From Cinnamomum chago (Eukaryota > Streptophyta > Magnoliopsida > Laurales > Lauraceae), in the NCBI GenBank assembly GCA_038049695.1, contig CP142453.1, positions 2,063,501 through 2,127,500 of the forward strand: 64,000 bases of DNA, in the 5' to 3' direction. Position 1 is the stretch's first letter. The number at the start of each line of letters is the position of its first letter. Shown here piece after piece: positions 1-13,300 of this stretch. The notes under the pieces are model-generated. The model saw only the letters and a list, made by a program, of their open reading frames with translations, was not told the origin of the DNA and searched no databases. Both the position numbers and the translations under genes were made by a program.

Positions 1-185
1 GCCTTTCATTCCACATATATCTGCATGTGCATTTCTAGGTATGCTCACAGGCACACATTCATTTCATTGTTAGTCTTTCATTGGCAGTATGCCTGTTTTG
101 CCTTTTCATTTGCTTGCCCTAGTCTTTACTATCTTCTTCTTGTAGAGATCAAATGTGCTTGTGGTTTCTTGTTTTGGTTTTCCAG

Positions 186-458
186 CCTGCAGGAGGTCAT
201 AGCAACATCATGTTTTGTGAGGAGACTACAGTGAAGACAGGGAAAAAGATTCATAATCCAAAATTTGTAGAACTGACAGCCAATGACATCTTCAAAGGGG
301 AGGCTCCACAAAGATATGCTGAAAAGTCGCATAGCACGGCAAAGCTTAGGGAAATGAGTGGCAGTAATATTTTCGCAGATGGAGAGGCACCTTCCAGAGA
401 CCACTTTCATGGTGTCCGCAAGCCCCCTGGTGGCGAGAGCAGCATTGCGCTGGTTTGA
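186..458 (+). CDS. Last exon of a DUF4057 family protein (partial)
   Basis: Only the 3' end of this gene is in the window. A polypyrimidine stretch ending in CAG at 183-185 is a good acceptor, and the open frame from 186 to the TGA at 456-458 encodes about 90 residues. Visible conserved blocks are PAGGHSNIMF near the start, TGKKIHNPKF, ELTANDIFKGE, STAKLREMSGSNIFADGE and the C-terminal VRKPPGGESSIALV. This pattern is the one I know from the plant DUF4057 family, whose biochemical function is not established. The proteins are otherwise low-complexity with repeated short motifs. Upstream exons lie outside the window, and bases 1-185 read as intron. The 3' UTR probably covers several hundred bases after 458, but I see no clear poly(A) signal that fixes its end. 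Confidence 0.8.
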   Translation, partial: PAGGHSNIMFCEETTVKTGKKIHNPKFVELTANDIFKGEAPQRYAEKSHSTAKLREMSGSNIFADGEAPSRDHFHGVRKPPGGESSIALV

Positions 459-1087
459 CTTCTCTGATGCTTTTATTCATGAGATTATCTGCATCTCAGT
501 TAATTAATTAATTCTAGCAGGAGAAATGTTTTCCCTTTAATGTTAAGAATCATTGGCATTACTGCGTGCGTGATGCAAACAAGCTTTAGGCATGCCCAAA
601 TTTGACAATGGCATGTGATGTAGAGTTACCATCCAATCCAGTGCAGTGGATAGTAGTTAATTGGTTGGCATATCTTCTGTTTCTTATCCCTTTCGTATCC
701 TTGTCCAGGCAGACAGTGTCATTATGCAGAGAAAATATCTCAATTTTCCACAGCTGCAGAGAGGAAGGGACCTTTCTGGTTCATGGTGTATGGTGGGTTT
801 TATGGTCTTGACTCGATCAAGTTTACCTAGTGATGAATTTTAAAGTATAGCTTTGGTAAGTGACTCTAGATTGATGAGGTAAGGCCATGTTAATGATGAT
901 AATGTCCTTCATGTTGTGTTGGAAACTCTTCGGGCACGTTTGTGTAGCCCATTTCTGCAGAAAAATATTGTAGTTTTCTGCAGAAAACTTCTTTTTCACG
1001 TGTTTGGTGTGATAGTTTTCCACGGAACTGCTTTCTCGTAACGTCGCCACATCAGCCTTTTCCTTCCTGGGGGTATAGAAAAACTGA

Positions 1088-1116
1088 CCCCCCCCCCCCC
1101 CCCCCCCCCCCCCCCC
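1088..1116. repeat. Poly-C (poly-G) homopolymer tract
   Basis: Twenty-nine consecutive C residues follow AAACTGA and precede ATTTCCTC. Long G/C homopolymers are rare in plant nuclear DNA and difficult to sequence, so the true length is uncertain. Confidence 0.9.
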
Positions 1117-2255
1117 ATTTCCTCACTCCTACCCTCACTCCATCCAACCACTCTCTTTCTTCCCCCTTTCCTCCTAACCCCACCCCACCCCCGTTTTCAC
1201 TAAAGAAATCCGCAACTACACCAAACTACATTTCCATTAATTCATCAAGGAAAGACTTTTTGCACCAAACATGAATTTCTAACTTCGTCAAAAAACCTAT
1301 TTTAAGGAATTTAAAAACTATAGAATTTAATGATTTGGCAATTTCATCTTTTCATGGAAGTTGCCCTTCGTTTTAAGAGGTTTCTGAGCTGATTGGACGC
1401 TCGAGAGTCAAATGGACCTTTGTTATCTCCAAGCCACTAAGTAGATGGATGCCATTGTGTGGATTGTTTGGCCAAAAATCTGATTAGTTGCTGATCTAGT
1501 GGACTAGACATCTGTGTTTGATGTGGACGGTTGGAGAATGGATAATTATTCTAATAAGCAGTTATTCAACCTGATGGATGGCTTGGGTTTCATCTGCACG
1601 TGCATGACCTTAATAAAGTGAATTCTGACGGGGTACTTTGAGGTATAGGTGTGAAAAATCTGGACTCTCCATCAGGTTAGTCCTACTGTCAAGTAGGCTC
1701 ATCTATCCATGTACTTGTGTTAAATGAGGTGAGCCGGATCCTCTCAGGATTTGACTAATAGAAATCTTGAGTTCAAAAAGAGAATGTTTATTATGGGACC
1801 CACTTATTGAAAATCCAAGCAGCCCAAAATGAACCGCTCTCGAGTGTGTGATATTTCAAAATTTTACTGCAATAGGAGTGACTTCCTCCCACTTCAAAAT
1901 TGACCATTTGAATCAAAACATAATGCGTGGGAAACACAATACCATTTGTTTGGAAACACATGACCTTGAATAGTTTGGATTACCTGCATAAAATCTTCAT
2001 TTATTTTAGATGTTTAAGATGTGAAATTAAGGCCATGTTTATTTGTGTTTAAATAAATACGAATGGAGTACACAAGGTGGTTAAAAATAAAGATCAAATG
2101 TAAATTCCAAAAACAAGCTTCAAATATTATGTTCTTCTGATTCTATTTCCTTAAAAAAATGTTATTTGATGTTTATTTTGGGAATTTCACCTTTAATCTT
2201 CATTTTTTAACCCCATATATATACACACACACATACACATACACATATTGAGCAA

Positions 2256-2599
2256 GGCTCTCACAAGCTCAAGTGTATGGTGGGGCCCACCTGGGGACCC
2301 ACATGAGGATGGGGTGGGGGGATTTCGAGAACTCCTTAAGATGTTCCTCTCTACAAAGAATCAGTTCCAACTGTGATTTTTATTATCTTCATATGTGGCC
2401 AAAAGTTTAATGGTCAATAGTCCATTCGGATCGATATATAGTCGATACAATTGTCTAGTAAACTCGGATTTGACCAAAAGTTGGTGGATATGTGCAATTT
2501 AGAGTGGTCATGTGTTTGGTCCATTTGGATGGACTAATGGTGGGCCCCACAAACATGAGCTTACGAGATTTTATCGTAAGCTTGAGCTTAGAAGAGCCT
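2256..2599. mobile_element. MITE-like inverted repeat segment
   Basis: AAGGCTCTCACAAGCTCAAG at 2256-2275 pairs with CTTGAGCTTAGAAGAGCCTT at 2580-2599 (about 17 of 20 positions). Near-copies of ATGGTGGGGCCCAC also occur inside both ends. No clear target duplication was found, so the family is not assigned. Confidence 0.35.
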
Positions 2600-5343
2600 T
2601 ACGGTGGGCCTCACCCAATCTCTCATTTAAGGTGAGAAATATCTCTCATAGAAATATCTTTTATATATATATATATATATTCAATTTCTATGTATTCTAA
2701 TGCAAACAAACAAGTCATAAATATTGGATGTAATGGGTCAATACTAAACTTGAATGGTTCAGATTAAATTTTTGATGCTCAAGTGAGCCGTAGAAAAATA
2801 TGTAAGTGATGAAGGGGTTTGATATATCAAGCTGTCTCAGCATGGTCTATATATGAATATTGATTGTAATCATTCATACATTTTTAGATATGAAAGTGGC
2901 CCATTTTACAAACCATTTTCTTATATGAATAAACGATATGAAGAAACGTGATTAGACATAAATATTTACTTTTGCAACATTACAGATGTAAAATGAGTGT
3001 AAAACCACTTGAAAGATGTTTTTAGAGCTAATTTTTATGTATTGACAAATTTTCAATTTCTCGTGCAATTTTTTTTATTCCTTTTGCTATCAGAGTGTTC
3101 CCAACCCTTTGGACTGGACTATTTCATCCGGACCACAGCAAAGCCAGATAAATTTTTCTGTAGCTCCAATATACCTCCGGATACAAACCATCGTTATAAG
3201 AAAAGTGTGTTATCCGTTGAGATTAATTTATCGTGCTACTACTCATTTAGTGAATGTGTCACATGCTGTGTTCAAATATCATATTTTAAAAGCAACAGCA
3301 TGAAGGTCGTGCAGACTGCAGATGACCCGAATCATCTCCAAGGGTTTCCCAATAAAGATATTCTCCTCCTCAGGTTCCTCCCTTAAAATATGCAACTTAG
3401 GTACGGACACAACTGACACGTAGCCCTTAAGTTCGAATAAAATAGAGACAAAGAGATGGGCACACATCCGAACCTTCACAAAGATGAGACTGTGATCGCA
3501 AGATATTCACCGTTAGATCAAACCTAACTCACTCATTTTGTCAATTGTCATCTTAATGTTCTAATCCTATTGTGATCATTTTCGTCAAACTATGATGCTT
3601 GTTGACCGGTGATATCACCAATCACTGATGAGGAATGGATCTATTAATTTGGATTGTGTAAAGTGGGTCCAAGTTGGAGCATGCCAGATGATTTCATTTT
3701 TTTTTTCACATCATCAAGTGACTTCAACCTTGGTTTAGTATAAAAAAAAATGAGATAATAATTTTGAGATGTTTGGGTTTTACCAATGGGCCCACTGGTG
3801 ATTTTATAATGTTAGCCAAAGGGTCTCATCCTGAAATGGTCCCACCTATACACTTTGACAAATGGTGGACATGATATTTGGATGGTTAGATTAGGTTTTT
3901 TTTTCCCTTCATGCGATTAAATTCTATATCTTTCACCACTCACCTCTTTAATAAACATATTGTATATCTTCTGTATTGAATTCTTGTAAATTCAATGTCG
4001 CAAACAACAAGCCCTCGGTGGCCAGTTGATGGCTATGCATTTCTAAATTTCTTTTGATTAGTGAAATTCTATGAAACTCTTTATATTTGAAGTGTTAAAG
4101 CTAAACATCTTAAATTCTCCAAATCCCAACATCCTACGTGCAGAATGATTTGATTGTAATTGGAGAATTCAAAAGGCTAAAAGTAACATTTAAAATTAGT
4201 GGACTTTTCAAATTCAAGCAACCAAACAGAAAATTCATACCCAAAAACTTCCTACCACATATGCTCAAATATAATACAGTATTAGGAAGCCAGTATTTGA
4301 TGAATTTCAAAAGAACATTCACATATGGTTTCCTGACTCTGTAAAGTTTTGGACCCCACCAATAGGTCGGGCCCGCCACATTGGTCTGAGCTGTTTTTTC
4401 ACTTCTAAATTCTCAGTTTAGTCACTTTAAGATGTACACTCCACCCAGTGGAGACCATAGTGACTTTACTGTATCTGTGAATACTTGTCACTCAAGAAAT
4501 TTGTCACAAGGAACATTAGTATAAAGTATAAACACAAAGGCATGTCACAGAATATTTGACATTCTAATGACCATGACAGAAAGATGAATGAGAAAAAAAA
4601 AATGATACATGTGTCACATGCCCCCATTCACATTGTGCATTGATTGAGCCTGTCATGTACAAGCTAGGTTTAATTATGATTGTGTAATTGGTTATTTGTT
4701 TAACACTCCATAGCAGTGAACTAAGCAATCAAGAGGAATTCAGTGGACTGCTGACACAACCATCATTAATTGGATATGTAATTCCTTCCAAATAAAATTG
4801 ACTTTTGATCGGGTTAATCCATTACAAAACCTGTCATTTTACTGTGAGTATAATCCTAATTTAGTTTGAAATGTCCAATTACATTATTCAAATGTTGAAT
4901 ATTAGAAGGTTAACCATATGTTATCACTGCCAATCTTTGATGAAATTATACTATGAACCTCCAACTGATCCTCTGCATTCAAATATTCTTTGTTTAGAAT
5001 GACTAGAATTAACTAATCCAATTAGTTTATATTGCATGTTTCTGAGCATTCCACACCCCTCCTTATATGTCACAGACCCCATTGGCTTTAAACTAATCCA
5101 AATAGATTGGACCGTTTGATGGAAAAAAATTAAAAATCATGCATTTTAACACCATTTTATTTGAGGGTCACTTATCAAGGGGTCAAAATAATGGCATTGA
5201 CTTGAACTTTTATAAATGATGGTTCCATTTGGAGCACTGCAGAACAAGTGTCTTTTCTTTCTTTTTCTTTTTTTCAAACGCCCTAGTCCAACCATATTTA
5301 AAGTCCAACCTTTTTATACAATAGTCTGTGTCATGTGGTGCAC

Positions 5344-5535
5344 TTTTTTTTTTTTTTTTTTTTTTTTTATAACGTAGGGTTCTCAGCCCTTTTGATCAAA
5401 ATAATCTCTATGAATCCAGAAGAGAAAGTCGGATAAAATTTCCATTAGTGTAGTGTAGTAGAGCAGTTTCGAACCCTCAACCTCCGGGTGCAAACCGTGG
5501 TCTTATGCCAACTGAGCTACCCCTCGGGGTTTCTC
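5344..5535 (-). mobile_element. tRNA-derived SINE, antisense
   Basis: On the minus strand this reads as a RNA polymerase III promoter and ends in a poly(A) tail. GTAGCTCAGTTGG (complement of 5508-5520) matches box A, GAGGGTTCGAAAC (complement of 5466-5478) matches box B, and the tail appears as about 25 T on the plus strand at 5344-5368. It is flanked by near-identical 8-mers, TGGTGCAC (5336-5343) and TGGTACAC (5536-5543), a likely target duplication. The tRNA-like part lacks a cloverleaf 3' half, so it is a SINE and not a tRNA gene. Confidence 0.75.
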
Positions 5536-6714
5536 TGGTACACTACGATATCGACCATATAATATTTTTTTTATTGAAATCTATCATTGCGCCTATATAG
5601 AGATAATCCGGACCGTTCAAGATAATCGCATCCCCTCCATTGATATATACTCAAGTTCGAGTTCAGTCAGAGTGAGTTCGTTTGTCTGTCTGATCAAAAA
5701 CCATGCTTGAAACATGAATAAGCATTAACGTGACATCACAGCTAATGTGGTGTTAATCACATTTCCGTCGTAGTGCTCAATTTTACAGTGAAGCACACTT
5801 TCTTTCAGTGAAAACTAAGGATATTTAATTGAAGGGATGAGAAATCAACTTTATAATAGATTCCACATAGGATCCGGACTCTTTTAGCACACGATTCGGA
5901 CCACGTTACAACCCAAAGAAATTTTTCTTCTTGCTTTATTTCATTTAGATTTAGAAACAGAGCACAAGCACAAGCACCATTCTCTAGAAAGAAAGTCACA
6001 CTCTGGACCACTTTGCTCAATCCAAACCGTTGGATGAAACTCTTCCCCACCCAATGGTTAAAGTGATAACAGTTCAAAACGATTCAGATTATATTAGGGG
6101 CTTAAAATCACACTCAACTTTAACATATTTAACTATAAAAAAAATCACTATATTTTCAATAGGACATCATGGGAACCACAGTAGATGGCCACTATCCTAC
6201 AAAATCATACAATCTTAACCACCCAATTCTTAGATTTCCTTAAGAAACTCAACTTCTATTAATCATCACTAGATAAGCAAACTTGTCTAATTTGACATTC
6301 GCAACGATAAATGGCACCGATGACTTGGGAATTTGAATCCTCTAGTTTTCTCACTTTTAAAGAGAATTCCAAAGTTGGAGTGAAGCTTGACAGTGTGCCC
6401 CACCTCGTCGCCCCACCTCGAAGTGAATGCCGTTATCCTAGAGAGATGTTCCCAAATCTTACTCTAATAGTTGGCCCCACTGTAAGATTTATTTTATAAT
6501 ATATAAAATTGTATCAATTACATTATTAATCATATATTCTAATGGGCTGAGTTTTGGTGACATTGAATAGCATTTTCAGTACGTGGGCCCCACAATGAGC
6601 TCCAATCTTCATCCAAGAAAATCACCAAGTGTAGAGACTTGAATGATCTGATTTGGATCCATAACGTCTTAATTAAGATAACCACAAATCGTTTTAGTTA
6701 CATATATCTGTACA

Positions 6715-6741
6715 CTCTCTCTCTCTCTCTCTCTCTCTCTC
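6715..6741. repeat. (CT)n microsatellite upstream of the Pumilio gene
   Basis: About 13 CT units, followed by further CT-rich sequence to about 6925. CT-rich tracts are common in plant core promoters and 5' UTRs, and this one lies some 620 bases before the Pumilio start codon. Confidence 0.85.
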
Positions 6742-7359
6742 AGTAGCTGTTTCTCTCTCTCCTTTCTCCTCTCCTCTAGTCCCCTTCTCTCTCAGGTGTA
6801 TATGTGTCTGTTTCAATGGCGAGTATCTACAGTATAGAACCGTATATGTACACTGTAGAGCCCATATAAATGAAAACCCATTCATCTTTTTCCCATTTCT
6901 TCTCTCTCCCTATCTGTTTTTGCATTTTTCTCCAAAAACCCAGATGAAATGTAACTGAATTTCTCCGCCATTTCAGTCCTTTGGTAATCATCTCTCCTTA
7001 TTCCAATCCATTTGTACGAAAAAACTGATGTGTGTGTATTGAGTTTTTTCTTATGTGTGATTGTTTTTCTTTTAATTTTTTTTATTGTAATCTGCTTTTC
7101 ATGTTTGGAAATGGAAGAAGGTGAAGATGGTTGAGAGGTTTATGTGGGTTTGGGGGTGTTTTTGATATTGGGTTGTCTTTATTTTCTATTTTTGATGTTT
7201 GGGTATTGATGAGATTGGGAGTAATTGAAAAGAGGATGAAAAGGAAGGGAGTATGTTTGATTTTGTGATGTGGGTGTTGTGATTTTTCTCTTATTTTTGT
7301 TGTTGTGTTGTTCTTTTTATTGTTGGGAGATTGAAGAAGCTGGAGAGATTTGGGAAACC

Positions 7360-10300
7360 ATGAAGCTGGGTAAGGAAGATGATGAGGAGTTGAAGATGCT
7401 GTTGGATGAGATCCCTCATGCAACATCCATCCCTCTGCAACATCATCCCCATGAACAAGAACAACAAGAACATCCTAATCATCATCATCATCATTTCTGT
7501 CAACAACATCCTCATCATCAATATGGCCATCATCGTTCACATGATGCTTATGGTGTTTATATGAATTCTGGGCATGGTCTTAGTCTTAGTCCAATAAAAC
7601 AGATGAATTTCGGGACGTATGATGAGGATCCCTCACGTTATCGTGGGGTTGTATGTCCATCCCCAGTCAGTGGAGTCTCTCTGCAGTCTGAAGGGTCTTC
7701 ATCTAGTTCCCTTTCTGGCTGTGATGGATCGTTGTCGCCGCCGTCAATCAAATATCAAATGCACCCAAGAACACATCATCAGTATGGGTTTTTGTTTGGA
7801 GGGGAATCAGAGCTCACCAATTCTCCTGTGGGGAAGAATGTCAATGGAAGAATGATGGATGAAGTGGGTCTGTCCAACAAGCTATGGAAAATGCGTGTTA
7901 GAGAGGAGGATGAAGATGCTATGAGGTTCGATAATTTGGTGTCCTCACGGGGCTTGAGCGATGAATATGGGTCTCAGTTCAATGGGTGGCCTTCTGTTGG
8001 GGCTAACCATGGCAATGTTGTAACAGATAACCCATTTGAACATGGTAGGAACGGATTTTCTAATGATTTTGGATTGCCCCGATGGTTGGATGTTCCAAAT
8101 TCTGCAGTTTTTGGTGAGGAGAGGAAGCTGTTGATGTCTAGATTATTGCAGCAGCGTCATGTGGGTAATTTATCTGGTCTAGGATCAACAAAGCAATGTA
8201 ACAATGGTAACTTCTCTGGGTCACGACTTCTCCCCAATAGGTGGAACAATCCATTTCCTTCTGCACATCAGCATACTAATTTGATGAATTTATCAGGGAA
8301 CCATGCCTGCAAGAGTAATGAGGGATTGAGTAACCAGCTTTTTGCTGAAGCTGGTTATGAAAGAAATTGTTACAATAGCAGAGTTCAGGTTCCAAACATT
8401 CTCCCTTCTATGAGCAGGACATCTGTTACTGATTTATCCTTCCTCGCACAGCAGAAAGGAATTGAGTCTGACAGCAGCTGGGTTGACTTGAAGTTGCTAC
8501 ATTCACCTCATGCAACACACCCTAAGGTGGCTGCAGATGTTGGAAATCTAACACGTAATAGTTTGTCAAATGGTTGTGCTCCTCAATCTCCTCCATTTAT
8601 CAGATGCGGAGCAAATTTGGAGGCCTTCATTTCTGAGGACAGTCTCATCATACAGGGGAAGGATATGAATCATGATATTTCAAGGGAACGCAAAAGGTGT
8701 CTTCACAACAGTATGAATAGGGGCTACCCAAGTGAGAAAAATCGGGAGATGGATCTCCGATTGAATTCTACTGGGCGCAGCCCAAGGATGCATGCCCCAC
8801 CACTTTTGCCGCTAGAATATAATTCACTAAGGGAAATTGAAGGTTATATTTACTACATTGCAAAAGATCAGCACGGTTGTCGCTTCTTACAACGCAAATT
8901 CGATGAGGGAACACTCCAAGACGTGCAGATGATTTTTAATGAGATTATTGATCATGCAATTGAGCTTATGATGAACCCATTTGGAAACTATCTCATGCAG
9001 AAATTGTTGGACGTGTGCACCGAAGAACAGAGAATGCAACTTATCCTTGTGGTAACGGAAATTCCGGGAGAGCTTGTCAAAATCTCTTTAAATATGCATG
9101 GGTATGCATCTGTGGCTTTCTCAATCATGGATTTATTTCCTCTCTTTCGTTTCTGGGACCTGTTTTCTAAGCCAATTTCACATCTTTGCGCTCCAATGAT
9201 TACTCAAATTGAATTGTTTTTGTTCCAGCACTCGTGCAGTACAGAAGTTGATAGACACCCTCAAATTCCAGCGGCAAATTTCTTTGGTCGTCTCAGCTCT
9301 TAAACCGGGTTTCCTTGATCTCATTAAGGATCTAAATGGAAATCATGTGGTACAACGTTGCTTGCAATGTCTTAGCAACGAAGACAATAAGGTATAGATT
9401 AAAGACTCATTCCTTCCTAAGGTTCACTGTGCTTGTAATTGTCGTTTGTATACTTGGGTCTGGAGGATTTCTGGAGGTTCTCTTATACATAGATGCTCAT
9501 TAGTTCAAAGTTCATAATCCATGTTAGATATATTGTTTTGAATGTCGGACTAGATTGAATTTCACTTTTACTTTGGTTGATGACAAAGCTATTTGTTATT
9601 ATTATTTTTTTTTACAGGTAAAGTGACTTGCATCCATAACCTCATGGTAGCTACATTGAGAAAATTCCAAATGTGCTGTGGGCTGTTGTTTTATTGGAGA
9701 ATGCTTAAGCATATTTGTCTCACAGATGTGCTTGGAAACTTTTAGACATCTTCAAGTATTATTCCATTTTACCCACATGTCCTTCACACATTTTCCGATC
9801 TCAACAAATAAGCTAACTCTATTATCTCCCTCCTTAGCCAATCTGTTTGCTACATTATTTCCTGATCCATTAATTTTCTTAAATTCACATCTGATGTCTA
9901 TGCCATGCCAATGTCAGCAGGCTCTGATTTGCCTTTAGAAGCGCCGTCCACATTGAACTTTATCCAACCATTAGGCGGAGAATCCCAATTGGTGTAACTT
10001 GAATTTTTCCTCTTACACCCAACAATGTCGCACTCCAACTCCTTTTTATATCCAAAGTAGGTATGTCATAGAATTCCTCTTTCATAGAAACTCAGTGTGC
10101 TAATTTTCCCTTATCCTGCTCTATAACCTCTTCTTACAGTTTCCGACTTTGATTGATTCTTTTATTTTGCTCCTTCCATAATGACAACATTGCCACCTAA
10201 GAAACCCTTTTCCAAAAAATTTGGCCCCTTCTATCAAACAGTTCTCTACCCTAAGAAATTGTGAACTTTCCTATAACATTGGTGCCACCCACCTTACACC

Positions 10301-13300
10301 CAATAAATCAATCAATTTACACTAGATGCATGAAAACCTACAAGACAAAAATATATTGTCAACTGTTTCTTCCTCCATCCTATATAGAACACAAATTGGT
10401 TAAGTGTTCTCTGATATAATGCTTCTTCCTCTTAAGATTGTCCAATGTAAGAATTTTCCTTGATAAACATACCATCCATAAGCTTCAACTCAGGGAGGGA
10501 AAAGTTCGCTCCAAGCCAAAGAATGGAGAGATTTATGAGATACTGGGAAACAACTCCTTGAACATAGATCTTGTAGAAAAATTTCCCACAAAATCTCATT
10601 TCCACTCTCATCTAGCAAATCTCAACAAATGAAAGCATCTTTAAGTATAAATAACAAGGACTCGTACTCAAGTGACTCCAGCTCAGACAAAGACCTCGTG
10701 AACACCAAACTCCACAGTCCACACTTTCCCTGAAAACCTGATAAAACTAATTAATGAAAAAATTCACAAGAGACACAATATAAATATGGATATTTCAATT
10801 TTAAGGAGTCATTAATAATTCATAGATCTTCCCAAATGGTGACCCTCAAACCCTCCCCATTGAAAACTGAACACCTCTAAAAAAATAAAAAAAAAACTCT
10901 CCCCATCTAAGACTCTAATTCACCCACTCAACATATACCCCTCCATACTGGAGAAGACTTTGATCCATTACCTCTACCTGACTCCCATGTTACTACACCT
11001 TGCTACTGCCTTCATTCACAGCATCTCTCTCTTTCCCCAATCTCCACCACTATTTGTTTAATAAAGCCTGTTCCACCACTGTCTGCTCTTTATTTCCACT
11101 AATAAGAATTCCCTTTGGAGTCTTTCAATTCTGTTAGCCACTGCCGCTGGAATCTTGAACAAGGATAAGCATTGGTCAAAGCCAACTTGATTGAAGTAAT
11201 ACAGTCTCCCAAAGACATATATTGCCCCTTTCATGTTGTCAACTTTTGTTCCATTTTTAGGGACACCATATGCCACCCATAGGAGGTGAGAGTGCATGAG
11301 TTTGGTTCCTCCCTAGCAAAAACGAAAAAATAGATACTAATTTTACCATTCCAAAAAAAAAAAAAAAAAAAGGAGAGATCATTTCATTCTTTTCCACCAC
11401 CAGCTATGATGTAGATTTCGCTGTAGGATAGTTTTATGATGCTCTCATCCACACAAACACACAACATATGAGCACGTGTGATCCACACAAACACACAACA
11501 TATGAGTGCATGTGCGCTTGTGCATGCGGTCTCCCGCATTGTGATATACCTTCCAGTGTGGTTGTGAGTTGTGACAAGATATTTGCTTGTTAATCTTATT
11601 TCCATTCCCACAAATGAAACTGAGTTCTTGAGTGGAAAATGTGTGCAACTTTGCCCACTAACTAAACCTGAGTAGTGCTAGTCGTTTTGATTTGTTTACC
11701 TGCTCTTGATGGTTGCTCTAAATGGTAGGAGATTTTGTGAGGTAATTGTACTATTTTTTTTTAGTTATTAAGAATGGTTTCATTCATATTGAGAATATGT
11801 GGTTTATATGAATTCTTTTGCCAATACAGTTCTGTGATTAGTGAATAACACAATATTCTCTATATTGATGAAATTATAACAAGCAATGATGTTCAATGGT
11901 ACTGTACTTTAGTGTAACAACCCAATGCCACATTAGAAAGGTGAGACGTCCGGATCCTGGCTGTAAATCCAGACCCCCGCCTATTGCAGTACTGAGGCCT
12001 TTTGGGGACGCCTGTGGGTCAGCTCCAAAAACAAAACCGTGAGGGTCAAAGGCCCAAAGCGGACAATATCGGGCTGGTGGGACGGGTCTGTGACAAAATG
12101 GTATCAGAATTTAGAGCCGAGGACGGCTCTTGTTTTGAGTGGGGGAGGATGTAACAACCCAATCCCACATCAGAAAGGTCAGACGTCCGGATCCTGGCTA
12201 TAAGTCCAGACCCCTGCCTATTGCAGTACTGAGGTCTTTTAGGAACGCCCGCGGGTCAGCCCCAGAAACAAAACCGTGCGGTCAAAGGCCCAAAGCGGAC
12301 AATATAGGGCTGGTGGGACGAGTCTATGACAAAATGGTATCAGAGCCGAGGACGGCTCCCGTTCTGAATGGGGGAGGATGTAATAACCCAATCCCACATC
12401 GAAAAGGTGAGACGTCCGGATCATGGCTATAAGTCCAGACCCTCGCCTATTGCAGTACTGAAGTCTTTTGGGGATGCCCGCGGGTCAGTTCCAGAAACAA
12501 AACCATGCTGGTCAAAGGCCCAAAGCGAACAATATCAGGCTGGTGGGACGGGTCTGTGAGCCATGCTTAAATGCTTATGTCAAATCAATTTACTGATTTT
12601 GACACTAAACTCATGTTACCATTCCACTTGGACACAATGAAAGCCTTGGGGTTTTGTTTGAATGCCAGTTGAATTCCTTCCCAAAAACCTCTACAAATAC
12701 ATGCGATTGATACCTCTTTTTTTCATTCAAAACTATATGGTTTGCCCATTGCCACATCTTTTGCAAAACTTTTTCCACTTTATCCAGTATATACTTCCAT
12801 GAAATACCAAATAAGAATCCATATGTATACCTACTTGTTTATTTCCATTATGACTCATACCTTCATCCTTTAATGAGACATTTATACTCTCATACTGAAA
12901 AATAAACAATACTGAAGCTTTGTATATCGGTATTGCAACTCATCAACATGGATGCTATGTTTTGCAACAATCATTGCTCATATATTTTTTCTTATTAAAG
13001 TTTCCTTATCTCTGTTTAGTTTGCTATGTAACATTTTCATATGTTTTGGTGCAGTTCATCTTTGATGCTGCTGCAAAGTATTGTGTCGATATTGCAACTC
13101 ACCGGCACGGATGTTGTGTTTTGCAACGATGCATTTTTTATTCAACAGGAGAATTCCGGAAAAACTTGGTTGCAGAAATATCTGCCAATGGACTTCTACT
13201 TGCTCAAGATGACTTTGGGTAATTATTCTTCACTTTTGAATAATTTTCTCTACAAATGCCCTTTTCTTTTGTTTTAATTGTAAAAAAAAGTCCACAATAT

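Larger units (their letters stand above)
459..6700. other. Intergenic region between DUF4057 and Pumilio genes
   Basis: AT-rich DNA without a convincing gene. It holds a 29-base poly-C tract (1088-1116), an inverted-repeat MITE-like segment near 2256-2599, a TA microsatellite near 2660-2680, and a tRNA-derived SINE (5344-5535). A segment at about 3065-3200 resembles, in poor condition, the body of the SINE at 22.5 kb. All open frames here are short, lack recognisable motifs and are taken to be chance. Confidence 0.6.

Noticed and set aside
5464..5530. A tRNA gene on the minus strand (clear box A and box B)
   Set aside because: No acceptor stem or complete T-arm, plus a poly(A) tail and target duplication: this is a SINE head.
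7270..7359. In-frame upstream ATG giving a 30-residue hydrophobic N-terminal extension to the Pumilio protein
   Set aside because: A signal-peptide-like leader is implausible for a cytoplasmic RNA-binding protein; the sequence is T-rich leader DNA, and MKLGKEDDEELKML is a natural start.
11913..12558. A CRISPR array or host satellite
   Set aside because: Units contain PBS, PPT and LTR-type ends in the retroelement order, with only three copies and no spacers of uniform length; the genome is eukaryotic.
12139..12559. Overlapping open frames of 60-100 codons on both strands
   Set aside because: They repeat with the LTR units of the TRIM-like array and reflect its sequence, not host coding.
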